From Alphaproteobacteria bacterium UBA6347 (GTDB lineage Bacteria > Pseudomonadota > Alphaproteobacteria > CAAGCB01 > CAG-977), in NCBI GenBank assembly GCA_002440235.1, contig DJRZ01000037.1, positions 1-35,822 on the forward strand: a stretch of 35,822 bases of DNA, written 5' to 3'. This document shows, piece by piece, positions 7,043 through 15,027 of this stretch. Numbering within the stretch: the stretch's first letter is position 1; each line of letters begins with the position of its first letter. The position numbers and the translations under genes are program-made. The notes beneath the pieces were generated by a model. The model searched no databases. It saw nothing but the letters and a program-made list of their open reading frames with translations, and was not told the origin of the DNA.

Positions 7043-9106
7043 ATGCCCGAAAAAAAATCCGCTTTTTCCTATGCCGGCGTTATGAAAAACCTGCCTTTCG
7101 TGGCTTTCGTCCGCAAAAAATCGGCGAAAGGTGTTTTTTCGTATGAATTTCCGACGCCGCAGGACAGGGAATTGCTGGATTTGTCGCCGTTCGACGCTTT
7201 CCCTTCCGACGGCGACGGCTGTCCCGACATCGTTCAGTGGAGCGACAAGGATAAGCTGGCGCGCGCGATCGCGCGTTCCGCCGCGGATATGACGGTTTGC
7301 ACCGAAAGCTTCGGCGTCGTTCTGCCGTCGGGGGACATGCGCTGGCTCGCCGGCGCGTCGTATCCGAAAAAAAACAAGGACGGGTCGATCGAATGGCGCG
7401 GGTTCTGGCTGGACATCACCGGCGAGAAAAAACGGGACTATTACAACACGCTGGTCTTGGAAAGCGTGAACGAAGGCGTCGCCGCGTTCGACCGTCAGGG
7501 GCGCGTGCTGTCGTTTTCGCCGGCTTTGACGCGCATTCTGGGGTGCGACGAAAAAGACGTTTCGGACAAGACGATTTTTTCCCTGTTGCCCGACGACGTA
7601 TCCGAAAATTTGCAGCAGCACATGCTTTTATCCGCCCTGAAAGACAAAATATCGCTGAACGCCGTGATTAAAACGGCGGACAGACCGCCCGTCTATCTGG
7701 AAATCGACATGTTGCAGCGCGACGCGGTGTTCATCTGCCTGTTTCGCGACATCACCGCGTTCAAACACAAAGAGGACGAACTGCGTTGGCTGGCGTACCA
7801 CGACATCAACACGGGCGTTGAAAACTACGCTTATTTAAAGGACGCGTTCGAACGGGCGCAGGAAAAAGCCCGCGTCGAACAGACGCAAATCGCCGTTCTG
7901 TCGATCACGCCCGACAGTCTGGGACAGCTGAACGCCGTCACGGATCAGGAAATCAGCGCGCGCGTCGTTTCCGCGATCGCCGACAGGATTCGTTCCTGCC
8001 TGTCCGAAAACGATTGTCTGGCGCAAACCAGTTCGCACCATTTCACGGTTTTGGTGACGGGGCTGGAATTCGCTTTGAACGTCGAAAAGAAAATCGAAGC
8101 GATTTTGCACGGCTTTGAAAAGTCGATTTTCGTGAACGAACTGGAATTCGACCTGACGGTCAGCATCGGCGTCTGTTTCTGCCCGCAGGACGGGGAAACG
8201 CTTGCCGAATTGATTTCGCACGCGGATCTGGCGCTGGAAAACGTGCGCGTCAACGAAAAAAGCGCGATGCGCATTTACAACAGCGATTTGTCGCTGAAAG
8301 CCGCGATCAGCCTGAATATGCGCCAGAATTTGAAAAAAGCGATCGAGAACGACGAAATCCACGCGTATTTTCAGCCGCAGGTCGACATCGGATCGGGGCA
8401 CATCATCGGGTTGGAGGCTCTGGCGCGCTGGCGCACCGCCGACGGCGTGCTGATTCCGCCGTCCGAATTTATCCCTGAAGCCGAAGAGTACGGCTTGATC
8501 GATTCGCTGACCGAAAGCATTTTGGATCAGGCGTGCAGTTGGAATCAGAAATGGTATTCGATGGGATTGTGCCGCGTTCCCGTCGCCGTGAACATTTCGG
8601 GACGTCAGTTCCATAACGAAACGCAGTTGCTGTGCATGGTCGACAAAGCGCTGGACAACAGCGGTCTGCCGCCGTATCTGCTGGAACTGGAACTGACGGA
8701 AAGCTCCGCCATGTACGATCCGAAAAACGCGCAGAGAATCATTCAAACGCTGTTGGACAACAATATCCGTTGCGCTTTGGACGATTTCGGGACGGGCTAT
8801 TCGTCGCTGAGCGTTTTGCGCAGTTTTCCGCTGAAAAAGCTGAAAATCGACCGTTCGTTCGTGTTGCAGCTGAATGAAAAGAAAAATCTGGAAATCGTGC
8901 GCGCGACGATCGCGATGGCGCACGCGCTGAATCTGTCCGTTTTGGCGGAAGGCGTCGAAAACCGCCAGCATTTCGAAAAACTGAAAGAACTGGGGTGCGA
9001 CATCATTCAGGGATACCTGTTTTCGCGTCCGCTGTCGCCCGAACAGACGGAATTGATGCTGATGCGCTGGGACGCCGACGTCGCCGCGCTGGGCAAAGGA
9101 TTCTGA
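7043..9106 (+). CDS. Cyclic-di-GMP phosphodiesterase with PAS and degenerate GGDEF domains
   Basis: A 687-residue signalling protein predicted to hydrolyse c-di-GMP. Two PAS-like regions come first (about 15-130 and 135-240), then a GGDEF fold (about 245-405), then an EAL domain (about 425-680). The cyclase signature GGDEF is replaced by SSHHF (330-334), so cyclase activity is not expected. The EAL domain looks intact: E458-A-L, the NISGRQF asparagine, ELTES, D580-D581 (DDFGTGYS), KLKIDRSF lysine and AEGVEN glutamate. No membrane segment is evident, so sensing is probably cytoplasmic. The ATG at 7043 is preferred over the in-frame TTG at 7025 because AGAGAGG lies directly before it. Confidence 0.92.
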   Translation: MPEKKSAFSYAGVMKNLPFVAFVRKKSAKGVFSYEFPTPQDRELLDLSPFDAFPSDGDGCPDIVQWSDKDKLARAIARSAADMTVCTESFGVVLPSGDMRWLAGASYPKKNKDGSIEWRGFWLDITGEKKRDYYNTLVLESVNEGVAAFDRQGRVLSFSPALTRILGCDEKDVSDKTIFSLLPDDVSENLQQHMLLSALKDKISLNAVIKTADRPPVYLEIDMLQRDAVFICLFRDITAFKHKEDELRWLAYHDINTGVENYAYLKDAFERAQEKARVEQTQIAVLSITPDSLGQLNAVTDQEISARVVSAIADRIRSCLSENDCLAQTSSHHFTVLVTGLEFALNVEKKIEAILHGFEKSIFVNELEFDLTVSIGVCFCPQDGETLAELISHADLALENVRVNEKSAMRIYNSDLSLKAAISLNMRQNLKKAIENDEIHAYFQPQVDIGSGHIIGLEALARWRTADGVLIPPSEFIPEAEEYGLIDSLTESILDQACSWNQKWYSMGLCRVPVAVNISGRQFHNETQLLCMVDKALDNSGLPPYLLELELTESSAMYDPKNAQRIIQTLLDNNIRCALDDFGTGYSSLSVLRSFPLKKLKIDRSFVLQLNEKKNLEIVRATIAMAHALNLSVLAEGVENRQHFEKLKELGCDIIQGYLFSRPLSPEQTELMLMRWDADVAALGKGF

Positions 9107-9482
9107 CGTTTCCGCATATTAAAAGCCGCAAACGGATCGAAACCGCCAATCCCGTCAGTCCGCTATAAACAGAATCGAAATTGCGAAGCCCGTCGGGGCT
9201 GAAGCAATCCACAGCGAGCCTGCCGAAAAAAAATAGAAATTGCGAGGAGCGTTAGCGACGCGGCAATCCAAGTGACTCTGCCGCGCAGTCCAGCCCCGAC
9301 CGTCAGGACTCAGTCCGTTGATGCCGCCAATGGACTGCCGCGCCACTTCGTGGCTCGCAGTTTCGATTTTGCTCTATTGAAATTGCGAGGAGGACGTCAG
9401 TCCGACGCGGCAATCCAAGTGAGCCTGCCGCATAGTTCAGCCCGACCGTCAATCGTAAAATCCGATCCCGATTATCGGAAAA
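9107..9482. repeat. Non-coding block of interspersed palindromic repeats
   Basis: Three related units begin ATTGCG and end GCAATCC: 9180-9210, 9239-9269 and 9382-9416. Each can fold with outer ATTGC/GCAAT arms, and copy 2 also has inner GCGT/ACGC arms. Copies 2 and 3 continue with a shared tail (AAGTGA-CTGCCGC), and fragments such as CCGCCAAT recur at 9142 and 9323. Units of this look are dispersed in many bacterial genomes and often produce spurious translations such as LRGGRQSDAAIQ. No gene is supported here. Confidence 0.75.
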
Positions 9483-9878
9483 TCACGCGCGGGCGGCAGA
9501 TTCGATGCGTTCGACCATTGCGAAAAATCCGTTGCGGCGCGTCGGGCTCAGATGCGATTCCAGCCCCAGCCGTTTGAAAATCGATTCGACGTCGGTGTCG
9601 CGGATTTCTTGTTTTGTTTTGCCCGACAGAATGACGCGCAACACGGCGATCAGACCGCGCACGATGTGGGCGTCGCTTTCCCCGTCGAACGTCAGCACGT
9701 CGCCGTCGGTTTTGATTTTCAGCCACACCTGGCTCATACAGCCTTCGACTTTGTTTTGATCGTTTTTATCGGCTTCGTCCAGCGCGGGCATATCCCTGCC
9801 CAGTTCGATCAGATAAGCGTACCGGTCTTCCCAGTTGTCCAAAAAAGAAAAGTTTTCAATCAGTTCCGCCGTATCCAT
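9483..9878 (-). CDS. sufE: SufE-family cysteine desulfuration protein
   Basis: SufE accepts persulfide sulfur from the cysteine desulfurase SufS and passes it to the SufBCD scaffold for Fe-S cluster assembly in the cytoplasm. The 131-residue protein has the family length and the acceptor cysteine Cys47 in VEGCMSQVW. It also has the downstream helix IVRGLIAVLRVILSGKT and the C-terminal LSPTRRNGF motif typical of SufE. GAAAGG precedes the ATG. No suf genes adjoin it. An Fe-S supply protein fits a genome that also encodes the Fe-S-dependent enzyme HydE. Confidence 0.93.
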   Translation of the reverse strand: MDTAELIENFSFLDNWEDRYAYLIELGRDMPALDEADKNDQNKVEGCMSQVWLKIKTDGDVLTFDGESDAHIVRGLIAVLRVILSGKTKQEIRDTDVESIFKRLGLESHLSPTRRNGFFAMVERIESAARA

Positions 9879-9951
9879 TTAAAAAAGCCTTTCGTCAGCA
9901 AAGGATAAACACATTCTTATATTTACCCCTTGCCGCGCCGAATCGCCAGAT

Positions 9952-9985
9952 AAAAAATTCCCCGTCCGCGGCGGCGGGCGGGGAA
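9952..9985 (-). terminator. Intrinsic terminator of the LuxR-type regulator gene
   Basis: A GC-rich palindrome with TTCCCCG/CGGGGAA arms spans 9958-9985 and, reading leftward, runs straight into a T6 tract at 9957-9952. It starts 20 bases after the stop of the regulator gene. Confidence 0.85.
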
Positions 9986-10004
9986 GTCGGCGGGGAAAGG
10001 GAAA

Positions 10005-10661
10005 TCAAGCTTCCAAAATCCCCAGACGTTGCGCGGTCACGACGGCTTTCGTTCTGTTTTCGACGTGCAGATGACGCAACAAAGCGTTGATGTGCAGTTT
10101 GACGGTCGCTTCCGACACGCTCATTTCATAGGCGATTTGCTTGTTCGACAACCCGTTGCTGAGGTGTTGCAGAACTTCGCTTTGGCGATAAGTCAGGTTT
10201 TTGCCGTCGGGCAGGACGTGCGACAGAATGCGGCTTTCGCCGGATTTCGGCGGGCGCGTCGCCAATCCTTTCAGCACGGCGGGCGGCACGTAGGCGTTGC
10301 CGTCCATGATCAGGCGCAAAGCGTTGATGATCAGCGAATCGGACGACAGTTTCGTGATGTATCCGGTTGCCCCCAGACCGAACGCGTCCAGAATGTCGCG
10401 CTGTTCCTCGCTTTCCCCCAGCATGACGACGCGCGCGCCGGAAAAGGCGGATTTCAGCGATTTGAAGTTGTCGCGCCATTGTTCGCCCAGAATGTCGCGG
10501 TCGATGAACATCAGATCGAATTGTTCGTTCGCGCGCGCCAAAGCCGTCACGGCGTTCATATCGGTCACTTCGCGCAGATCGGTCGCGGATTCGAACCGTT
10601 GCAGCTGGCGGCTGAATCCTTCGCGGAACAAGGTGTGGTTGTCGGCTAAAAGTATTTTCAT
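10005..10661 (-). CDS. NarL/LuxR-family response regulator
   Basis: A 218-residue two-component transcription factor. The receiver domain (1 to about 120) has acidic Asp7, phospho-acceptor Asp54 (MFIDRD) and the conserved Lys104 (GYITK). The C-terminal LuxR-type helix-turn-helix (about 155-215) is LTYRQSEVLQHLSNGLSNKQIA followed by SEATVKLHINALLRHL. AAGGGG precedes the ATG. No histidine kinase lies next to it, so this is an orphan regulator whose signal and targets are unknown. A cluster of palindromes in its upstream region may be an operator or attenuator. A strong terminator follows the gene. Confidence 0.9.
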   Translation of the reverse strand: MKILLADNHTLFREGFSRQLQRFESATDLREVTDMNAVTALARANEQFDLMFIDRDILGEQWRDNFKSLKSAFSGARVVMLGESEEQRDILDAFGLGATGYITKLSSDSLIINALRLIMDGNAYVPPAVLKGLATRPPKSGESRILSHVLPDGKNLTYRQSEVLQHLSNGLSNKQIAYEMSVSEATVKLHINALLRHLHVENRTKAVVTAQRLGILEA

Positions 10662-10751
10662 GTCATTCCCCTTTCGTTAAGTTTTTTTTGCGCTTACAGA
10701 TATAACGATAAGACGAATCGGCGGTCGCGCCTAGTCGGCTAAACGCCTTAA

Positions 10752-10790
10752 AGCCGAAGGACTAATCCTTTCGGCTGACATGAACATGTC
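10752..10790 (-). terminator. Paired palindromes between histidine phosphatase and luxR-type gene
   Basis: Reading leftward after the phosphatase stop come GACATG-TT-CATGTC (10790-10777) and then a 10-base-pair imperfect hairpin (10776-10752, arms AGCCGAAAGGA/TCCTTCGGCT) followed by TTT. It may terminate the phosphatase transcript. A related sequence further on (AGTCGGCT near 10733) could pair with it alternatively, so attenuation or regulator binding is also possible. Confidence 0.45.
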
Positions 10791-10796
10791 GCTTTT

Positions 10797-11378
10797 TTAC
10801 GGTTGAGGCATGGAAAACGCGCCGTCGTCGCAAATCAGATGAAACGGCGCGCCGTGCGGAACGGTGTACAGCTTTAATCCGAACAACAGCATAAAGCACC
10901 GGATCACCGCGCTGTGGGCGGAAACGCCGATGACGGTTTCGCCGCTTTCGCGCGCGATGCCGCGCATGGCTACCAGCACGCGGCGTTGAATGTCGCGTTT
11001 CGATTCGCCGTCGGGGAAACGCGCGTCCATATCGCTTTCCTCCAAACTTTGCCAGGCGGGGGCGATGTCCGGAAAGGCGGCTTGGATTTCGGCTTTCGTT
11101 TTTCCTTCCGCCGCGCCGAACCGTCCCTCTTTCAATCCGTCCGCGGTGATCAAAGGCACGCGCAACAGGTCGGCGACGGCGCGCCCCGTTTCGACGGCGC
11201 GCTTCAACGGCGATGAATAGACGACCTCGATTCCGCTGTTTTTCAGCTCTTGCGCCAAAGCTTGCGCCTGACCGCGTCCCGTTTCGTTCAGAGGGTAGTC
11301 AAATCCTTGTCCCTGCCAGCGTCCCGTCAGGTTCATATCCGTCTGCCCGTGACGGAAAATGTAAAAATCTTTTTTCAC
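10797..11378 (-). CDS. Histidine phosphatase family protein
   Basis: A 193-residue member of the phosphoglycerate-mutase-like branch 1 histidine phosphatases. The phosphorylated histidine is His10 in FRHGQTD. The acid/base glutamate is probably Glu84 (LKEGRFG), and the second histidine is His155 (GVSAHSAV). LNETGRGQAQAL and YSSPLKRAVETGRAV are typical family segments. The start is a GTG at 11378 with GGGG upstream. Substrates in this family range from sugar phosphates to alpha-ribazole phosphate (CobC) and nucleotides; the sequence does not decide. It lies 30 bases after a lipoprotein gene on the same strand. Confidence 0.87.
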   Translation of the reverse strand: MKKDFYIFRHGQTDMNLTGRWQGQGFDYPLNETGRGQAQALAQELKNSGIEVVYSSPLKRAVETGRAVADLLRVPLITADGLKEGRFGAAEGKTKAEIQAAFPDIAPAWQSLEESDMDARFPDGESKRDIQRRVLVAMRGIARESGETVIGVSAHSAVIRCFMLLFGLKLYTVPHGAPFHLICDDGAFSMPQP

Positions 11379-11408
11379 GGCAAAGTCCCCGATTTGTCCG
11401 AAAGGCGA

Positions 11409-11969
11409 TTAAAACCAGCTTTCGCCGCCTTTTTCCCGTTTCAGAAAATCGAACCATTCGGCGACCTGTTCGCCTTGCGGATTCGACAGGATAAAATCGA
11501 CGCTCAACGCCTTGTTTTCCGCCGATTCGTCGTTTTTCAGCGGAATTTCGGCCAGTTCGACGTCCAGAATGTAGTCGTAGCGCACGGAACCGTCCACCAC
11601 CCACATCGCCCGCGTGTTCATCAGTTCGTGTTCGATCGCTTCGTGCACGACGGCGGGGTTGATTCTGCCTGACGGATTGTAGTTCAGCACGTCGCGCAGG
11701 GCGATTTTGACGCGTTCGGGTTTGTCGGCGAACCGTTCGGATCGCGCCATTTCCCCGATGACGCGGTACGACAGCAGGATATAATCCTGATCCAGCGCGC
11801 CCGCGCCCTTTTTCAGCCGCAAATAAGTCATGTAGTCGGCGACGTCCTCGCGGCGCAGCTGCGCGTCGGATTTTAAAATGACGTCGCGGCGCGCGTCGAT
11901 CGTTGTCGACTGACACGCCGTCAGAAACAATGACGCCGAAACGGCAAAGACGGACAATCCCTTTTTCAT
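11409..11969 (-). CDS. Putative lipoprotein of unknown function
   Basis: A 186-residue protein whose N-terminus is a lipoprotein signal peptide (MKKGLSVFAVSASLFLTAC, lipidated Cys19), so it is predicted to be anchored in the envelope. The mature part is soluble, with mixed charged helices and a beta-rich end (VRYDYILDVELAEI, VDFILSNPQGEQVAEWFDFLKR). I do not recognise a family with certainty. GAGGGGG gives a strong ribosome binding site. It sits between the tautomerase and phosphatase genes on the same strand, with short gaps, and may be transcribed with them. Confidence 0.8.
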   Translation of the reverse strand: MKKGLSVFAVSASLFLTACQSTTIDARRDVILKSDAQLRREDVADYMTYLRLKKGAGALDQDYILLSYRVIGEMARSERFADKPERVKIALRDVLNYNPSGRINPAVVHEAIEHELMNTRAMWVVDGSVRYDYILDVELAEIPLKNDESAENKALSVDFILSNPQGEQVAEWFDFLKREKGGESWF

Positions 11970-11994
11970 TGCTTCCCCCTCGTTCCGCCGCGGA

Positions 11995-12339
11995 TCAGAA
12001 CGTGCCGCCGTTGTATCCCCAATGCGATCCGGGGACGGACGAAAATTCGATGTAGACGCGCGCGGGCGTGACTTTCAGGCGGTCTTCCGCCATTTCGGTC
12101 AGCACTTTGGACAGCTGCGGCATTTCGTCGTCGGACAGATTGACGCTTTTCAGTTCCATGTACACGGTCGGCAAAGTCGTCATGCCCATCGTCATATGTT
12201 CGTTCGGACACACGTTCACCATCACATAGCTTTCGGGTTTGCCCAAAGCTTCGGCGACGACGCGGGTGGCGTGGTTCATCAAAGCCAGCGTGGTCGTTTT
12301 TTCCAAATCGATGTTCGTTTTCAAAATCAGCAAAGGCAT
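11995..12339 (-). CDS. MIF-like tautomerase
   Basis: A 114-residue protein of the macrophage migration inhibitory factor family (tautomerase superfamily). Pro2 directly after the initiator Met is the family's catalytic base, so the start at 12339 (MPLLILKTN) is preferred over an in-frame TTG at 12360. The C-terminal SHWGYNGGTF matches the MIF-type GWNNSTF end, and AEDRLKVTPARVYIEF matches the preceding strand. Family members tautomerise phenylpyruvate or related keto acids in vitro, but the bacterial role is usually unclear. It lies 24 bases upstream of the lipoprotein gene on the same strand. Confidence 0.88.
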   Translation of the reverse strand: MPLLILKTNIDLEKTTTLALMNHATRVVAEALGKPESYVMVNVCPNEHMTMGMTTLPTVYMELKSVNLSDDEMPQLSKVLTEMAEDRLKVTPARVYIEFSSVPGSHWGYNGGTF

Positions 12340-12363
12340 TGTTTTCAATCCTAATAACAATCG

Positions 12364-12394
12364 CCGGCAAAGGAAGGCGGTCTTCCTTTGCCGG
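12364..12394 (-). terminator. Strong hairpin after rne
   Basis: Perfect 13-base arms (CCGGCAAAGGAAG at 12364-12376 and its complement at 12382-12394) enclose a 5-base loop, 8 bases after the rne stop. The leftward T-tract is poor (CGATTGTT), so it may stabilise the rne 3' end or terminate only partly before the tautomerase gene. Confidence 0.65.
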
Positions 12395-12402
12395 AGTTTT
12401 CA

Positions 12403-14652
12403 TCATTCCGCGGCGTTGTCGGGCGCGGTCGGTTTGCGGCGGCGGTTGTAGCGGCGGCGGGGCTTTTTCTGCCCGTCCGCGTTTTCACCGTCGCCGGCGG
12501 GCTGTTCCGCGGGGGCTTCCGGCGTCTGATTCTCACCAACTTCCCCGTCGTTCGCGGCGGCGTTTTCGCTTTCCCCGTCGTTGTCGCGGCGGCGGTTGTT
12601 GCGGAATCGGCGGTTGCGGCGCGGGAAACGGCGGCGGCGGCGGTTGTTTTCGCCGTTTTCGTCGTCGTCCTGCCGTTCCGTGTCGCCGTCTTCGGCTTTT
12701 TGAACGGTTTTCAAACCCTCTTCGAACATTTCGTCGGCTTGGATCACTTCGGGTTCGCCCTGTTCGGCGGATTCAAAGGATTCGTCGGCTTCTTCCCGCT
12801 CCGCCGGCTGTTCCGCCGCTTCGCGGACGCGGTTGCCCCTGTTGCGGCGGTGACGGCGGCGGCGTTCGCGCGCCGGACGCTGTTCGTTTTGCCATTCCTG
12901 CTCCTCGCCGTTATCGGATTCGATTTCCGGTTCGGCAACCGTCGCGGCGGGCAGGGCGGTCGCGGGATCGGAATCGACGCGCACGACGCGTTCCATGCGG
13001 TAGTCCGTCGGGAATTGCAGGGAATCGTCGGCTTCCAGATAAATGCGGACGTTGTAAGCGTTTTCGATTTTATGCAGATCGTCGCGCTTGCGGTTCAGAA
13101 CGTACAAAGCCGTCGCGGGCGGCACGGTCATGTGCAGTTCGCTGAAGCGGCGTTTCATGCTTTCTTCCTCCAACACGTGCAGGGTATGGATCGACACGGA
13201 TTCCGTCGAACGGATCATGCCTTTGCCGCGGCAGTACGGACATTGCGAATAGCTGGTTTCGATAAAGCTGGAATGCAGACGCTGACGCGACAGCTCCATC
13301 AGTCCGAATCCCGTGATTCGTCCCATTTGGACGCGGGCGCGGTCGCGTTTCAGCGCGTCTTTCATGCGGCGTTCGACGGCGTGGTTGTTGCGCGATTCCT
13401 CCATATCGATAAAGTCGATGACGACCAGTCCCGCCATGTCGCGCAAACGCAGCTGGCGCGCGATTTCGTCGGCGGCTTCCAGATTGGTTTTCAGGGCGGT
13501 TTCCTCGATGTTGCGTTCTTTTGTCGCGCGACCCGAGTTCACGTCGATCGCGACCAGCGCTTCGGTCTGATCCATGACCAGATACGCGCCCGATTTCAGC
13601 TGAACGATGTTGCTGTGCAGGGATTCCAGCTGGGATTCGACCTGATAGCGGAAGAACAGGGGGACGGAATCGTCTTTGTACAATTTGATCTTTTTGGCGT
13701 GGCTGGGCGTCAGGATTTTCATAAAGTCGCGCGCCATTTTGTATTCGGCTTCGCCTTCGATCAGGACTTCCTCGATGTCGCGGGTGTACATGTCGCGCAG
13801 GGCGCGCTTGATCAGGTTGCCTTCTTCGTGGATCAGTTCGGGCGCGGACGATTCCATCGTTTTGTCGCGGATCTGCACCCACGTTTTGATCAGATAATCG
13901 TAGTCGCGCTTGATTTCCAGACTGGTGCGCTCTTTGCCCGCGGTGCGGACGATGACGGACATGCCCGCCGGCAGGGGCAGTTTGGAAACGATGCCTTTCA
14001 GACGTTTTCTGTCCGCCGCGTTGGTGATTTTGCGCGACACGCCGCCGCCGCGCGCGTTGTTCGGCATCAGAACGCAGTAACGTCCCGCCAAAGACAGGTA
14101 CGTCGTCAGCGCCGCGCCTTTGTTGCCGCGTTCCTCTTTGATCACCTGAACCAGCAGAACCTGTCCGCGGTGAATGACTTCTTGGATTTTGTATTTTTTG
14201 ATTTGGCGGTAGCGGTTGCGGTCGATGACCTCGTCGTTTTCGTTTTCGCTGACGGTTTCGACGATCCGTTCGGCGCCGTCTTCGCCGTCGTGTTCTTCGG
14301 CGGTTTCGGAATCCTGCGTTTTTTCGGCGGCGGCAGCGTGTTTGTCGTCGTCCTCGTCGTCTTCGTCGCGCATCATGGATTCTTTCAACGCCTCGCGGTC
14401 GGCGACGGGAATCTGATAATAGTCGGGGTGGATTTCGTTAAACGCCAGAAAACCGTGGCGGTTGCCGCCGTAATCGACGAAAGCCGCCTGCAAAGACGGT
14501 TCCACGCGCGCGACTTTCGCCAGATAGATGTTGCCTTTGATTTGTTTTTTCGTGGACGTTTCGATGTCCAGTTCGTCCAGTCGCGTTCCGTCAACGATGA
14601 CCACCCGCATTTCTTCGGAATGGGTGGCGTCTATCAGCATTCTTTTGGTCAT
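12403..14652 (-). CDS. rne: Ribonuclease E/G
   Basis: A 749-residue endoribonuclease for mRNA decay and rRNA/tRNA processing, usually the degradosome scaffold. It starts MTKRMLIDATHSEEMRVVIVDG, the usual alphaproteobacterial RNase E N-terminus, so 14652 is preferred over the upstream in-frame start at 14730. An S1 RNA-binding domain (about 35-180) is interrupted by a very acidic insertion (EDDEDDDK ...) common in this class. Catalytic aspartates lie in ALVAIDVNSGRAT and LVVIDFIDME, and the zinc-link cysteines are C471-PY-C474. The tail beyond about 560 is Arg/Glu-rich low complexity, ending RRRYNRRRKPTAPDNAAE. CGGAG lies 12 bases before the ATG. Confidence 0.96.
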   Translation of the reverse strand: MTKRMLIDATHSEEMRVVIVDGTRLDELDIETSTKKQIKGNIYLAKVARVEPSLQAAFVDYGGNRHGFLAFNEIHPDYYQIPVADREALKESMMRDEDDEDDDKHAAAAEKTQDSETAEEHDGEDGAERIVETVSENENDEVIDRNRYRQIKKYKIQEVIHRGQVLLVQVIKEERGNKGAALTTYLSLAGRYCVLMPNNARGGGVSRKITNAADRKRLKGIVSKLPLPAGMSVIVRTAGKERTSLEIKRDYDYLIKTWVQIRDKTMESSAPELIHEEGNLIKRALRDMYTRDIEEVLIEGEAEYKMARDFMKILTPSHAKKIKLYKDDSVPLFFRYQVESQLESLHSNIVQLKSGAYLVMDQTEALVAIDVNSGRATKERNIEETALKTNLEAADEIARQLRLRDMAGLVVIDFIDMEESRNNHAVERRMKDALKRDRARVQMGRITGFGLMELSRQRLHSSFIETSYSQCPYCRGKGMIRSTESVSIHTLHVLEEESMKRRFSELHMTVPPATALYVLNRKRDDLHKIENAYNVRIYLEADDSLQFPTDYRMERVVRVDSDPATALPAATVAEPEIESDNGEEQEWQNEQRPARERRRRHRRNRGNRVREAAEQPAEREEADESFESAEQGEPEVIQADEMFEEGLKTVQKAEDGDTERQDDDENGENNRRRRRFPRRNRRFRNNRRRDNDGESENAAANDGEVGENQTPEAPAEQPAGDGENADGQKKPRRRYNRRRKPTAPDNAAE

Positions 14653-14953
14653 AGGTAGTAAAACTCCGTGCCGCAAAGCCCGTCGGTAAGGGGCGCGGCG
14701 TAATGTTGGATACAGATGCGGACGGCGCAACGCGGGCGCGTTTCGCCCGTTTCGTCATATTCGGATTTGAAATCAAAGTTCCCACCGACGGTGTCTTTCC
14801 CGAATAACCCATTGACCGTTCCGCAAAGAAATTTTTGTGGAAGCTGTTTGCTTATCACCTTACGACCGCCCGAAATCCGCGTTCCGTCCGAAAACGCCCG
14901 CGAAAAGGCGGCAATAAAAAAATTCGTTTCAGCGCGCATAGAATAACCATCTA
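14653..14953 (-). promoter_or_regulatory. Long rne leader region
   Basis: The rne-amidase gap is 375 bases. Most of it would be the rne 5' leader. It includes a GC hairpin (arms CGGGCG/CGCCCG at 14733-14738 and 14744-14749, loop 5). Long rne leaders are used for feedback control by RNase E in enterobacteria; whether this one works that way is inference. An open frame on the same strand (14649-14972) overlaps the rne ATG but lacks a ribosome binding site. Confidence 0.4.
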
Positions 14954-14982
14954 TTAACCAAAGAACAATCATATTTTAATAT
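14954..14982 (+). promoter_or_regulatory. Promoter of the amidase gene
   Basis: TTAACC (14954-14959) and TAATAT (14977-14982) with a 17-base spacer. Transcription would begin near 14989, supporting the ATG at 15028 rather than the in-frame TTG at 14986. Confidence 0.6.
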
Positions 14983-15027
14983 GGTTTGTCGGATTTTTTC
15001 GTTTTTGATGGAAAGAAAGTTCAAAAA

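Noticed and set aside
9140..9480. Possible CRISPR array
   Set aside because: The three repeat units differ in length and sequence and the spacing is irregular (59 then 143 bases). They are palindromic dispersed elements, not a CRISPR array.
9272..9577. A rightward frame reading LKLRGGRQSDAAIQ through the repeat block
   Set aside because: This is translation of the interspersed repeat and runs antisense into sufE. It is not a gene.
12388..14658. A 756-codon rightward frame opposite rne
   Set aside because: It is an antisense shadow created by GC-rich codon bias. The leftward frame has all the RNase E motifs.
14649..14972. A 107-codon leftward frame whose stop overlaps the rne start as ATGA
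   Set aside because: It has no ribosome binding site, its start lies in the amidase promoter, and the protein resembles nothing I know. A leader peptide remains possible but is unsupported.
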